A stretch of 52,598 nt of DNA from Acetivibrio alkalicellulosi (GTDB lineage: Bacteria; Bacillota; Clostridia; Acetivibrionales; Acetivibrionaceae), in the NCBI GenBank assembly GCA_008125075.1, contig VLTH01000002.1, forward strand, positions 3,220,146 to 3,272,743, read 5' to 3'. The first letter of the stretch is position 1; the number at the start of each line of letters is the position of its first letter. The position numbers and the translations under genes were made by a program. Shown here piece after piece: positions 20,367 to 29,300 of this stretch. Under the pieces are notes generated by a model that ran no database searches, had not been told where the DNA came from, and saw nothing but the letters and a program-made list of their open reading frames with translations.

Positions 20367-20403
20367 AAAAAAACTCAGGGGCTCGATGCCCCTGAGTTTT
20401 TTT
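20367..20403 (-). terminator. strong bidirectional terminator after the propeller-dockerin gene
   Basis: A 16-bp perfect stem (AAAAAAACTCAGGGGC/GCCCCTGAGTTTTTTT) with loop TCGAT lies directly after the stop codon at 20409. The GGGGC-TCGAT-GCCCC core is shared with the hairpin at 8094-8108. Confidence 0.93.
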
Positions 20404-20408
20404 ATATA

Positions 20409-22607
20409 TTATCCTGGAAATTCAGTAATTATACCTAGTATATATCTTCTCATTAATGCGTAGTCAGTAGAATTAACGCTTCCATCCTTATTTACATCAG
20501 CTGCTAAAAGAGCTTCACCTTCAAGTATACGTCCTGAAATCTGTAAAAGGTGCCTTCTTAGCAAAGCCACATCTGTAGAATCTATACTACCATCTCCATT
20601 AATGTCACCATACATTATAGTATTTATTTCTGGTTCAATTGGGCATGTACCATATTGGTAAATTCCTGAACCACTTTTATCTATAATAACAATTGCTCTG
20701 TATTCATTAAAAAACATATATCTAGGACTTTGTACTGGAACTTTAGTAATTATGCTATTATCCATCAAATTGTATACATTTTTCTTTGAAACAGCTAACG
20801 TTCCAGCTTTATTTATAGCATATATATCCTCTCCAAAGTCATATAAACTTTCACTAAAATCATTAATATCAAAGAGCATATTCTTACACACAACTATTCC
20901 TCTTTCTTCACTAATTAGAATAGGTGTGTCAAGGGGATTTTTGTACATCCCGTTTCCATATTCCTTATCACTTGTCTCTATAAGTTCAATAGCATCTTCT
21001 TCTATACTATACCTTGATATATAACTTCCAGCCCAACCTGCATCCCAGCCAAACTGATGCCATGTATATAATGTACTTCCATCTGAAGATATCACCAAGT
21101 CTCCTATTGAATTGGCAACATCAGTATAATCACTTATTGTATAATCATCTAAGTCTAATATCCACAGTCCTGGTTCCCATGATGAATCAACTAAAAAGAG
21201 TTTATTTCCACTTGATTTTACATGAAAATGCAATGGTAAATTAGAATTAATTCTTTCATAAACAGGTAAATCAATATCAATTTCATTAGTGATTACATAA
21301 GTTGACGCATCAATTTCAATAAGTTTATTATTTAAGCTCACCACATATATCGAGTTTGTATAATCAGAGTATACTATATCTGATGGTTTAAAAGATAACT
21401 CTATTGTATGTAAAACGCTATCAGTAGAAAGATTAATGAAATAAAGCATTCTTTCATCTGAGTCACAAGCATATAAAATATTTCTACTCTTATTATAAGA
21501 ATACATATCTATGCTGCCTGGGATTAATATTTTAGATATATAAGGTATTGTTGTATTTAGATACTCTGTCTCAACAACTTCAAAAATCATCCCATCATCT
21601 GTCATTGACAATGCACATAACTTTCCAACTACATAAAAAAGCTTTGATATAGAACCTTTTGAATATATAACACTTAAATGTTCAAAATCTTCGTATCTGT
21701 ATACATGTATTATATTATCTCGCAGACTGGTAAAAAACATATCTTTACTCATATCAAAAGTAATTTTGTCAAATGATGTTTCTAATCTAGAAACAAAAAT
21801 CATATCCTGATCTTTTTCCTCATTACAACTAAATACATTACCCGAACCATTAAATAAGTATTTTCCATCTGGAGATATTTCAAAATACCTTTCAAGTGAG
21901 TAATCTCCATGGTAAGGAGAATTGTAAGACTCTTTAAATTCCCCAGAATCAATATTAAAAACCTTATAATTTCTAGGACTTACATCTGTGTCAATTGTGT
22001 ATATTCTGTTAAATTCAGGATGGAATTTAGCATAACTTTTATGACGTATTGAACTTGAATCAACCTTTTCAAAGTTTTCTGAATAACTATAAATAGGCTC
22101 TGACCACTGACCAGTTCTTGGTGTAACATATATATTAGAATCTCTTCCTGCTACTATATCAAAAGGATCTATCTCTAAAGGATGCATTTCTATAAATTCC
22201 ATACTAATTGCATCAATAACTGCTACACCACCCTTTTGACTTTCTTCCCATGGGTATGAGCTATCTGAATCCTTTTGAACAGTTACATAAATTTTATCAT
22301 TATGATAATCTATTTTTTCAATAGATTCACCAATATTTACCGTTCTAATCTTACCTGCTTTAATACTTATTTCATGAACAGCCTTATTATAAGCATCTAC
22401 AGCAAAGACTAATCCCTCTTCCTCAAAAACAACAACATCTGTGATAAATGCATTGCTTGGAAGCTCAATCCTCTCAAAGTCAATGCTTTGAAGTCCATTC
22501 ATATAATTTTGAGCTTCATTTCCTAAAACAACTAGATTTCCAAAAATAGAATACACCAAAATGGAAATCAAACTAAATAAAACTAACCTCTTTTTCAAAT
22601 TTAACAT
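20409..22607 (-). CDS. secreted beta-propeller protein with C-terminal dockerin
   Basis: This 732-aa exported protein has a signal peptide (MLNLKKRLVLFSLISILVYS), a long run of beta-propeller-type blades (patterns such as IDYHNDKIYVTVQKDS, DSNIYVTPRT, NSIYVVSLNNKLIEIDAST and SSDGSTLYTWH) and a type I dockerin at about 668-732 (GDINGDGSIDSTDVALLRRH and ADVNKDGSVNSTDYALMRRY). No glycosidase domain or catalytic motif is visible, so it may be a non-enzymatic or binding component of the cellulosome. The dockerin's second repeat is nearly the same as that of the GH5 protein, consistent with one scaffoldin partner. It has its own terminator. Confidence 0.88.
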   Translation of the reverse strand: MLNLKKRLVLFSLISILVYSIFGNLVVLGNEAQNYMNGLQSIDFERIELPSNAFITDVVVFEEEGLVFAVDAYNKAVHEISIKAGKIRTVNIGESIEKIDYHNDKIYVTVQKDSDSSYPWEESQKGGVAVIDAISMEFIEMHPLEIDPFDIVAGRDSNIYVTPRTGQWSEPIYSYSENFEKVDSSSIRHKSYAKFHPEFNRIYTIDTDVSPRNYKVFNIDSGEFKESYNSPYHGDYSLERYFEISPDGKYLFNGSGNVFSCNEEKDQDMIFVSRLETSFDKITFDMSKDMFFTSLRDNIIHVYRYEDFEHLSVIYSKGSISKLFYVVGKLCALSMTDDGMIFEVVETEYLNTTIPYISKILIPGSIDMYSYNKSRNILYACDSDERMLYFINLSTDSVLHTIELSFKPSDIVYSDYTNSIYVVSLNNKLIEIDASTYVITNEIDIDLPVYERINSNLPLHFHVKSSGNKLFLVDSSWEPGLWILDLDDYTISDYTDVANSIGDLVISSDGSTLYTWHQFGWDAGWAGSYISRYSIEEDAIELIETSDKEYGNGMYKNPLDTPILISEERGIVVCKNMLFDINDFSESLYDFGEDIYAINKAGTLAVSKKNVYNLMDNSIITKVPVQSPRYMFFNEYRAIVIIDKSGSGIYQYGTCPIEPEINTIMYGDINGDGSIDSTDVALLRRHLLQISGRILEGEALLAADVNKDGSVNSTDYALMRRYILGIITEFPG

Positions 22608-22825
22608 CTCTACTCCTCCTCATTCTAATAATAAATTAAGTTTAAATGTTGAGCTCGTATTTCAACATAAGTAATACATAAGAAAGTTCACCACCTTTCA
22701 AAAATATATTAACAAAAATTAGATAATACTTCAATGTAAACATTCCCATTTTTAAATTTATTTACATTAATAATTAGAATTTTTTTCAAGAACATATAAA
22801 TTGCTATAGATTTAAAAACACTTTT

Positions 22826-22861
22826 TATATAAATACTGCTATTTATACAATTTGAATAATT
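22826..22861. repeat. 36-bp repeat copy 2 (partner of the gltX promoter segment)
   Basis: Only one of 36 positions differs from 20028-20063, and it keeps the TATAAATA/TATTTATA palindrome. Here the -10 would read TAAAAA, so promoter activity is doubtful. The rest of 22608-23077 shows no gene. Confidence 0.7.
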
Positions 22862-23077
22862 ATAATAATAATTATAAATAATATTAATGATAAAAGCTCA
22901 ATAAATTTTTGCAAACACTTGTTTTATGTTTGTTATGTATTAGGGCACCACAAAAATATTTTTTAGTGCGCTAATATAAAAAACTTAATTATTTCCCGGT
23001 AATAATCAGGATAATTTAAGTTTAAAGCTTTTACATTAATTCGGCTAGAAATAGTTGAATGGAAAGGAAGTGATGTT

Positions 23078-23443
23078 GTGGCTAATTATAGTAATGCACG
23101 AGCGGAAAGCTTTAATATCACACATTTTATTATTAGAGTGGTTGTAGGTGCAGTTGTATTGGCAATTACTGCCGCTCTCACTCCAGGTTTTGCCATATCC
23201 GGCATCTGGCCTCTAGTTATTGGTGCCGTTGTACTTGCCGGTATGGACTATCTTGCATTAAGAATGCTTGGGGTAAATGCAACACCTTTTGGACGAGGTA
23301 TTACAGGATTTATACTTGCTGCAGTGATAATTTATGCTACTCAGTACTTTGTAGCAGGATATGCTGTAACCATTATGGGAGCTCTAATAGGTGCTTTAAT
23401 TTATGGTATAATTGATGCTGTTATTCCAGGCAAAGCAATGTAA
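23078..23443 (+). CDS. small integral membrane protein (YvlD/phage-holin IV-like)
   Basis: This 121-aa protein has four hydrophobic segments (about residues 17-34, 42-60, 73-92 and 95-113) separated by short loops, with Gly/Ala-rich helices such as VVVGAVVLAITAALTPGF and GALIGALIYGIIDAV. It resembles the small four-helix proteins grouped with YvlD and the holin superfamily IV. The GTG start at 23078 follows AGGAAGTGAT. Two terminators follow. Role unknown. Confidence 0.7.
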   Translation: MANYSNARAESFNITHFIIRVVVGAVVLAITAALTPGFAISGIWPLVIGAVVLAGMDYLALRMLGVNATPFGRGITGFILAAVIIYATQYFVAGYAVTIMGALIGALIYGIIDAVIPGKAM

Positions 23444-23445
23444 TA

Positions 23446-23479
23446 TTAAAAAAGTGAGGGGGCATAAAGTCCTCTCATT
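23446..23479 (+). terminator. terminator after the small membrane-protein gene
   Basis: An imperfect stem (GTGAGGGG with CCTCTCAT) preceded by A and followed by T6 lies right after the stop codon. Confidence 0.65.
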
Positions 23480-23516
23480 TTTTAGTCTTTCACTTCGTTC
23501 TAAGATTTTTAGTAAA

Positions 23517-23555
23517 GAAGAAAGCCTCCATATTTAATGAGGCTTTCTTCTTTTG
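23517..23555 (+). terminator. second terminator-like hairpin
   Basis: A perfect 12-bp stem (GAAGAAAGCCTC/GAGGCTTTCTTC) with a 10-base loop is followed by TTTT. Read from the other strand it could also terminate the minus-strand RNA that starts near 23790. Confidence 0.75.
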
Positions 23556-23589
23556 ATATTAAAAACCCAAAATGCCGTTCTCCTATATT

Positions 23590-23790
23590 TTGACACCTAG
23601 CCCAAAGCTAGGTGGGTGTCCTGTTAAAAGCTTTTGTCTTCCCTCGCCGTTGCACATGTCTTAAAACATGAGTCGGTATTATCTTAGGGCCTGACATACA
23701 CCTTCAAACTCCAGACTCCCTTATGTCAAATGTAGGTTCAAAATAATAGGCTACTCCGAACATTTCAGGCTAACAATATTCACTTTCTAC
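23590..23790 (-). ncRNA. ssrS: probable 6S RNA
   Basis: A strong minus-strand promoter (23797-23826) drives about 200 nt without a reading frame. The RNA contains CCTGAAATGTTCGGAGTAGCC near the 5' end, a central AAGGGAGTCTGGAGTTTG, a TGACATA/TATGTCA stem, a GAGTAGCCTATTAT segment that can pair with ATAATACCGACTC, and an 8-bp CACCTAGC/GCTAGGTG hairpin at the 3' side. The length and the 5' and central motifs resemble clostridial 6S RNA, which binds sigma-A RNA polymerase. I could not fold a convincing closing stem by eye, so the family is tentative, but a structured ncRNA here is well supported. Confidence 0.55.
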
Positions 23791-23796
23791 AAACAC

Positions 23797-23826
23797 ATTA
23801 TATCACCTTCTAGTATATCATATCAA
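23797..23826 (-). promoter_or_regulatory. promoter of the probable 6S RNA
   Basis: On the minus strand TTGATA (23826-23821), an 18-base spacer and TATAAT (23802-23797) form a near-consensus sigma-A promoter. No coding frame follows, which points to a non-coding transcript. Confidence 0.75.
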
Positions 23827-23948
23827 ATAACATCAAATACAATTTAACGCTTTTAAACCAAATATCTTAATTAAAACTTTCAATTTCTTAGTTATTCAAA
23901 TTTTTTTAACAAAGTACCCCCTAAAAACAAATATAGTTTTCGCATCCA

Positions 23949-24836
23949 TCATTTTGCTCCGATTTTATTCTCTCTTGCATAATAGAATAAATATTGTTGT
24001 GCAAACCCTGTTAGGTGTCCAAAGTAATCTTTTGCCAAATTCTGTATTTCTTTAAATCCAGCTTCCCTTTTAAAGTAGAGTTCTTCCATCACTCGTTTGA
24101 CCCAAACGTCAGTGGGAAAGACATCTTGTTTTGTTCCACTGTATAATAAAACACAATCAGCTACTTTAGGACCAACTCCAGCAAATTTCATTAAGTGCTC
24201 CCGTGCTTTATCTGTATCCATTGTTTCAATATCATCAATATTTAAAACTCTATCTCGTATCATTTCAGCTGCACTCATTATATACTTACACCTAAACCCG
24301 CCCTTACATACTTCTAATTCTTCAAGGGTTGAATCTATAAAATCTTCATACTGGGGAAAAGTGTAATATTTATTTTGATTCATTTGAACTTCTTTTCCAT
24401 AGGTTTCTGAAAGTCGTGCAACTGTTTTCATTATCCTAGGTATCCTATTATTTGCTGAAATTATAAATGATATAAGTGTTTCCCAAAGATCCTGCTTTAG
24501 AATTCTTATTCCCCAACCAAAATTTATTGCTTTTTCCATTGTTTCATCCTTCATTATTTCTTTTTTTATAAGTGAATAATCCCTTCCAAGGTCAAAATAA
24601 TCAAACCAGATATTTTTAAAATCCTCTAAATTGGTATTATAAAGTTCAAGCTTTTGGTTGTTACTGCTAACATTCAACACTCTTCCTTTTGCCACCCCAG
24701 TATAGCTTCCATTAATTTGCCTTATCCACCTAAAGCATTGACCGCACTCAAAAATATGAACAGGGTTAAAATCTTTTACACCATCAACAATTATTTTATT
24801 TTCTTTCTCTGTTATCCCATATCCTCTGTATTCCAC
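23949..24836 (-). CDS. 8-oxoguanine DNA glycosylase/lyase (OGG1 family)
   Basis: This 295-aa base-excision repair enzyme removes 8-oxoguanine and nicks the strand. The N-terminal OGG domain shows FECGQCFRWIRQ. The helix-hairpin-helix GPD region reads MKFAGVGPKVADCVLLYS, then VFPTDVWVKRVM with the catalytic Asp. CKGGFRCKYIMSAA holds the Schiff-base Lys. The GTG start at 24836 has an AAGGTGAT ribosome site. Domain order and length match bacterial OGG1-like proteins. It appears to be a single-gene unit. Confidence 0.93.
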   Translation of the reverse strand: MEYRGYGITEKENKIIVDGVKDFNPVHIFECGQCFRWIRQINGSYTGVAKGRVLNVSSNNQKLELYNTNLEDFKNIWFDYFDLGRDYSLIKKEIMKDETMEKAINFGWGIRILKQDLWETLISFIISANNRIPRIMKTVARLSETYGKEVQMNQNKYYTFPQYEDFIDSTLEELEVCKGGFRCKYIMSAAEMIRDRVLNIDDIETMDTDKAREHLMKFAGVGPKVADCVLLYSGTKQDVFPTDVWVKRVMEELYFKREAGFKEIQNLAKDYFGHLTGFAQQYLFYYARENKIGAK

Positions 24837-24967
24837 AATATCACCTTATATTAATAATTTTACTATATATAATACCCGTTTTTTCTGCTATAATTTAAAA
24901 TAAAGTCACTATTATGAAAATTTTTTTACAATAGAACCCTTTAATTCTTTATGAAAGGATAAAATCT

Positions 24968-25744
24968 ATGAAAGAAAAAATATATACTATACCTGTTACA
25001 GATGCCTTTAAAACAGAGTGCGAGTGCCCTATGTGCATATTAGAAAAAAAATTGGAAGATGAAAATATTGAGTACATTTTAGGACCATTTTTGATGGAGC
25101 CTGAGGGACGAATTCAAACCAATAAGGAGGGTTTTTGCCAAAAACACTTCGAACGCCTTTATAATACACAGGCAAACAGATTGGGCCTTGGATTAATTGT
25201 TGATACTCATATGCATGAGCAAAATGCCATATTAAAAAAATTATATGAGAAAAAAGCCGATGAATTAAAGAAAGCTTCTGAAATATCATTAATGAAAAAT
25301 TTATCAAGTAAATTTTCGTCTAAGCAAACAGAAAGCGACAAGTTTGTAGACGAACTTTTAGAAAAGCTCAACCAGTTAGAAAAATCATGTACAATTTGCA
25401 ACAGATTAAATAATACAATGGAAAGGTATATTGATGTAATTTTCTATTTATACTTTAAAGAAGAAGAGTTTAGACAAATGTTTAACAACCAAAAGGGTTT
25501 TTGTTTAAAGCACTTAAAAACACTTGTTGACAGTACAAAAAAGCACCTAAGTACAAAAGAAACGGCTGCTTTTTTAAATAACCTCATGTCAATACAGTTA
25601 GAAAATATGGAAAGAATTCAAGATGAAGTGAATTGGTTTACTCAAAAGTTCGACTATAGAAATAATGATGCACCCTGGAAAAATTCAAAGGATGCACTTT
25701 TACGAAGTATCCAAAAGCTTGTTGGATATTCAAATTTAAAGTAA
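24968..25744 (+). CDS. DUF6062 family protein with paired Cys/His motifs
   Basis: This 258-aa soluble protein of unknown function is recognised by the N-terminal YTIPVTDAFKTECECPMCIL followed by GFCQKHFERLY, and by a second related half with SCTICNRLNN and GFCLKHLKTLV. The repeated C-x2/3-C...FCxKH pattern suggests two metal-binding units, which is inference. An Arg/Lys/Glu-rich helical segment (about 85-140) separates them. The start has a GAAAGGAT ribosome site. It converges on the P-loop/Asp23 gene. Confidence 0.8.
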   Translation: MKEKIYTIPVTDAFKTECECPMCILEKKLEDENIEYILGPFLMEPEGRIQTNKEGFCQKHFERLYNTQANRLGLGLIVDTHMHEQNAILKKLYEKKADELKKASEISLMKNLSSKFSSKQTESDKFVDELLEKLNQLEKSCTICNRLNNTMERYIDVIFYLYFKEEEFRQMFNNQKGFCLKHLKTLVDSTKKHLSTKETAAFLNNLMSIQLENMERIQDEVNWFTQKFDYRNNDAPWKNSKDALLRSIQKLVGYSNLK

Positions 25745-25823
25745 GGAATGCTTTCACTTTATTACAAGACTTCTAAGTGAAATAGTATCAGAAGTTATAT
25801 TTTTAGCGTTCCTAAAGTATTAT

Positions 25824-26657
25824 TTATGATAACTGCTGTTTTTTGTTTTCAATAGTAAGACTTTTTGCAAATAAATTTAGTCTTTTTATATTTAAGGCAG
25901 TAAGTCTATCTACTTCCTCAATAACCTTCTTTTGCACTTCACCTAAAAGATGCTTTATTTTGTATCCATAAATAAGTACTAAATCCATTTCGATATATAT
26001 TCCATCGTGATGATTTTCTGCCCGAAATCTTGATATTTTACTTACACCATCAATACTAGAAGTAACATGCTCAACAATTTGATATACTGTATAATCAGAA
26101 ATTGTGTAATTTCCCATGTAACTAAATGTGGGCCTCACTACTGATTTTTCTCCCACAAGCTGAAAGCTTCCCTTTCCCTTTCTTCTAAAAATCTGTAACG
26201 GATCCAAAAAGTATCCCGAAAAATCTTTCTTTATCTCAAATGTGGGTACAGGAATAACATGTTTTCCCTGCTCCTTCCTTGTAGACAGAGCTTGCTTAAT
26301 TTCAAACTCTGTAGCAACTTCATGTATATAAACTTTCTCGTCCACATTAAACCCAAGACGTTTGGCAATGTTCTCTACCATTCCATCAGATGTTCCAAGT
26401 ATCAATATGGCATCAATATTATAGTCTCTTATGACTCTCTTTAACTCATTTGCATGCTCATCCTCTGTAAACAGAGCACGTTTAATAGAACCTATTTTTG
26501 TTTTTTCCTTTTTAGCAGAAGTACCTGCAATAATTTGTGCACCTCTTATTAAAAGACCATCATCTATAATACAGTCTATACCTCTTTCTCTTGCCACCCA
26601 AACAGCTCGGTGACTTTTACCCGTTCCACTTGGTCCAATAAAACCAACAATTTTCAA
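25824..26657 (-). CDS. P-loop protein fused to an Asp23/Gls24 domain
   Basis: From TTG at 26657 (GGAGGT upstream) this is a 277-aa protein. The N-terminal nucleotide-binding half starts KIVGFIGPSGTGKSHRAVWV (Walker A), has IDAILILGTSDGMVENIAKR, and is followed by an Asp23/Gls24-type C-terminal domain (about residues 190-265: SDYTVYQIVEHVTSSIDGV, then DGIYIEMDLVLIYGYKI). Asp23 proteins normally contribute to cell-envelope homeostasis. The upstream frame extension lacks a ribosome site. The fusion occurs in other clostridia, to my knowledge without an assigned role. Confidence 0.8.
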   Translation of the reverse strand: MKIVGFIGPSGTGKSHRAVWVARERGIDCIIDDGLLIRGAQIIAGTSAKKEKTKIGSIKRALFTEDEHANELKRVIRDYNIDAILILGTSDGMVENIAKRLGFNVDEKVYIHEVATEFEIKQALSTRKEQGKHVIPVPTFEIKKDFSGYFLDPLQIFRRKGKGSFQLVGEKSVVRPTFSYMGNYTISDYTVYQIVEHVTSSIDGVSKISRFRAENHHDGIYIEMDLVLIYGYKIKHLLGEVQKKVIEEVDRLTALNIKRLNLFAKSLTIENKKQQLS

Positions 26658-26673
26658 GGCTATACCTCCGTAA

Positions 26674-26931
26674 CTTAGAATTACTGAAAATATAACTTCC
26701 ACTACTATTTTCACTTTAGGCCTTATATACTATTCTTCTCAAAAAGTTTGTTTTTTTAGAAAACTTTTTAGAAGATATAGTTCCTCTGTTTATCGCAGCG
26801 GAACTTAACTACTATGATTGCAGTTTCCGCTGCGATTTGAAGTAAAAGACTTCATATGTCTGAAAGCTCAATACCCCGAGCTTTTTATTGACACCAAATA
26901 GGCTCCATGAATAGTGGAAGTAATATTTTAT
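26674..26931. repeat. R1 palindrome interrupted by an R2 element
   Basis: The left half of an R1 unit (26674-26726, AACTTCCACTACTATTTTCA) and the right half (26889-26931, CACCAAATAGGCTCC, AGTGGAAGTAATATTT) are separated by about 160 bp. That insert carries R2 copy A (26719-26840): a CTTCTCAAAAAGTTTG hairpin and a 12-bp ATCGCAGCGGAA/TTCCGCTGCGAT stem. R2 recurs inverted at 31498-31626 and degraded at 36270-36338. The remaining gap to 27364 has no gene. Confidence 0.75.
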
Positions 26932-26999
26932 CTAATCCTTATATAAATCTTCACAATAGTTTTTAAATTTTTCTTCCCATCTTTAGTACTATTTTAAAA

Positions 27000-27038
27000 G
27001 GGAAAAAGAGAGTTCGTCAATACTCTCTTCTATTTCCC
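27000..27038. other. inverted repeat, possible terminator
   Basis: GGGAAAAAGAGAGT pairs imperfectly with ACTCTCTTCTATTTCCC around an 8-base loop. It lies in the long gap between ytxC and the P-loop gene and could end the ytxC transcript, although a T run is lacking. Confidence 0.4.
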
Positions 27039-27293
27039 AAAACATTATCTTTAGTTTTTTTTAATCTTTTTCTTTTGCTTTTAAGTTTTTTTATCATTGG
27101 TAAAAAGGAACTGCTACATGTACTAAATATAAAACTTGTGCCTAACTACGATGAATTTTATAAACTTGTTAAGAATTGCTTCAATGTGAACATAGTATTA
27201 AACAGCTAGTTTTGTCGAAATTCTTCCTAAAAGCAAATTATCATTTGACTTCATTCAACATAGAGTACCATTTTTGTGCAAACCTCATTTTTT

Positions 27294-27328
27294 GATACAA
27301 TATGTTGTACTACACAATATATTGTATC
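27294..27328. repeat. 35-bp AT-rich near-palindrome after ytxC
   Basis: GATACAATATGTTGTA and TACACAATATATTGTATC form a long inverted repeat almost without a loop, 36 bases past the ytxC stop. No T run follows on either strand. It could be a repeat-element end or a protein-binding site. Confidence 0.5.
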
Positions 27329-27364
27329 ATTACATAAAATATTGTCAATATATATTTGAAAAAT

Positions 27365-28294
27365 TTATTTTATTTTTTTTTCATTTCTTATCATACTAAC
27401 TGAACAAAGTTCACATCCAGCACATATAATTGCTTTTCCCCAGAAAACATTTTTTATTGTTTCTAAAAGTTCTTTATTTCTAAAACTCGAAGCTCCATGA
27501 ATCATTATTTTCCTTGGAGCCATTGTAATAAGAGAGCTGACCAACAAGTCATCATAATTTATTTCACCCTCTGGTATATCATTCATAAACTCTTGAATGC
27601 ACTCATTTGTTATTTCATTTTTATTTTCATTAAGAAGAACATACTTGTTATCATAACCTACAACAACATGAATAATGTTGAATTTTGGCTCCTGTATATC
27701 TACAAAGTAACGTAAAAGTCTTATAAATTCCTTATACTCTCTTTCCATAAGAAAATCATCTACAGCTTTATCTACTACATCCTCTAAGTCTTTCATATAT
27801 TCTTTTAATCTAAAATTAACAAATCCTTCTAAAATTAATACATTGGAACATTTATAATATTCCAACAACTTACGAACTATAATATTTCTTCTTTTAATTT
27901 GAAACAAGCTGTTTAAAAAGTTTTTATCCTCATTATTTATAATATAAAGAGTTGTTTTAAGTATTTCCTTCTTTTCCATAGAATTAAAATAGCAATAATT
28001 GCTATTTATTATTCTCATAATCATTTTTTCTTCATATTCTTTAATTATATAATCAGCTAAACCATTAGAAAAACTTATTATCAGCTCATTATAAATCAGC
28101 GAAAGTTGCTCAGGTTTTATCTTTGACACATCAACTTTACATTTAATACATACTTTATCATCTGAATCAATTTTATCTTCTATAAAAAAATCTATATTAA
28201 ATTTATTTAATTCCTTGATTTCATTATAAATGTATTCTTTTATTCTCTCTGAACATTCCCTAGCCTCAATACAAAGAAACTGCATCAACTTCAC
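27365..28294 (-). CDS. ytxC: sporulation protein YtxC
   Basis: This 309-aa protein is the YtxC family member, known from sporulating Firmicutes, where its biochemical role is unsettled. Recognition rests on the overall pattern, the central LEGFVNFRLKEYMKDLEDVV and AVDDFLMEREYKEFIRLLRY, and the C-terminal MAPRKIMIHGASSFRNKELL followed by a Cys pair (CAGCELC). No signal peptide or membrane segment is seen. The gene is monocistronic by its wide flanks. Confidence 0.85.
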   Translation of the reverse strand: MKLMQFLCIEARECSERIKEYIYNEIKELNKFNIDFFIEDKIDSDDKVCIKCKVDVSKIKPEQLSLIYNELIISFSNGLADYIIKEYEEKMIMRIINSNYCYFNSMEKKEILKTTLYIINNEDKNFLNSLFQIKRRNIIVRKLLEYYKCSNVLILEGFVNFRLKEYMKDLEDVVDKAVDDFLMEREYKEFIRLLRYFVDIQEPKFNIIHVVVGYDNKYVLLNENKNEITNECIQEFMNDIPEGEINYDDLLVSSLITMAPRKIMIHGASSFRNKELLETIKNVFWGKAIICAGCELCSVSMIRNEKKIK

Positions 28295-28535
28295 ATCCCT
28301 TCAAACGTAGTATATGTCTTTGTAATTTGTTGTATGCAGCAAGCCTCACATGCAATTTTTGCCATAGTTTTTTTGTTTTTTTAGTGTATAATCAAAAATA
28401 GTATGTGGCAAACATATAGTATATTATATGCAAATAAACATGGTAAGTTACAAAAAGCTTATACTGTGCATATAAGAAAAATATAGAAGAAACATTGTGC
28501 AGCTAGTTTTAGAGTCGTTAGAAATATTACAATAC

Positions 28536-29288
28536 TTACTGGTTTATAAGTGGAATAATAGAGCCTACATCTTTTGGTAATTTTTTCGTAAGACTTATAA
28601 CGTCAAATCCTTTTTCATCCAAAAAATTATATATTTTGTTTCTAGATTTCAACATTTCAATATTGCCAGAAATAGCCCATACTTTTTTATTAATAAGGCA
28701 GCTACTCCCTCCAATAAAGCCTTTATTCAATCCTTCAAGTTCAATACCATCTTCATCAATTAGTAATACCTGAAGTCCTTTTTTTTCAGCAACTTTAGCT
28801 ATGCCCTTATCCATTGTTATTATTGAGTTTTCATCCACAATGGATATTGAACACTTTGTATATCCCTGATTAACATGAACAATTTCAACTCCCATTTCTA
28901 ATGCGCAAGACTTTATAACTTCATCTGTATATTTAGTATTATGAAACAAGTAATTTCCTACTCTTGCCCCATTGTAACATATATTTCCTGGATATTTTGA
29001 TGTTAATATACTTCTTCCCATTATAAGTTTAAAACCTAAATTTGATAAACTATTAATAGTTGTTTGACAGACTCCTGGTGCATAAACAATAATATTTTTT
29101 CCTATATGATGAAAAAGAATGTCAGGATGGCCTGAAATAGCCTTATATAAAGGGCTTAAGGGAAAGGTTTTTATACAATCAATCCCATAAGAATTTAAAC
29201 TCTTTTCTAATTCAGTTTCTATTCTTCCATCTACTAAAACTACTTTAACGCTGTTTTTTGGTAAGTTAGGTGTAACTAAATAGTTCAT
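28536..29288 (-). CDS. DUF6873-like (GME fold) protein
   Basis: This 250-aa protein resembles DUF6873 GME-fold proteins, related to the amidinotransferase/arginine deiminase superfamily. Visible blocks are FPLSPLYKAISGHPDILFHH, IVYAPGV, YPGNICYNGARVGNYLFHN, QGYTKCSISIVDENSIITMD and the C-terminal GFIGGSSCLINKK. The paired HPD and TKCS motifs resemble acidic/His/Cys residues of that fold, but catalysis is not established. ATG at 29288 follows AAGGAGATGG; the longer TTG-started frame would overlap the palindrome upstream and is not favoured. Confidence 0.8.
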   Translation of the reverse strand: MNYLVTPNLPKNSVKVVLVDGRIETELEKSLNSYGIDCIKTFPLSPLYKAISGHPDILFHHIGKNIIVYAPGVCQTTINSLSNLGFKLIMGRSILTSKYPGNICYNGARVGNYLFHNTKYTDEVIKSCALEMGVEIVHVNQGYTKCSISIVDENSIITMDKGIAKVAEKKGLQVLLIDEDGIELEGLNKGFIGGSSCLINKKVWAISGNIEMLKSRNKIYNFLDEKGFDVISLTKKLPKDVGSIIPLINQ

Positions 29289-29300
29289 TCCATCTCCTTC

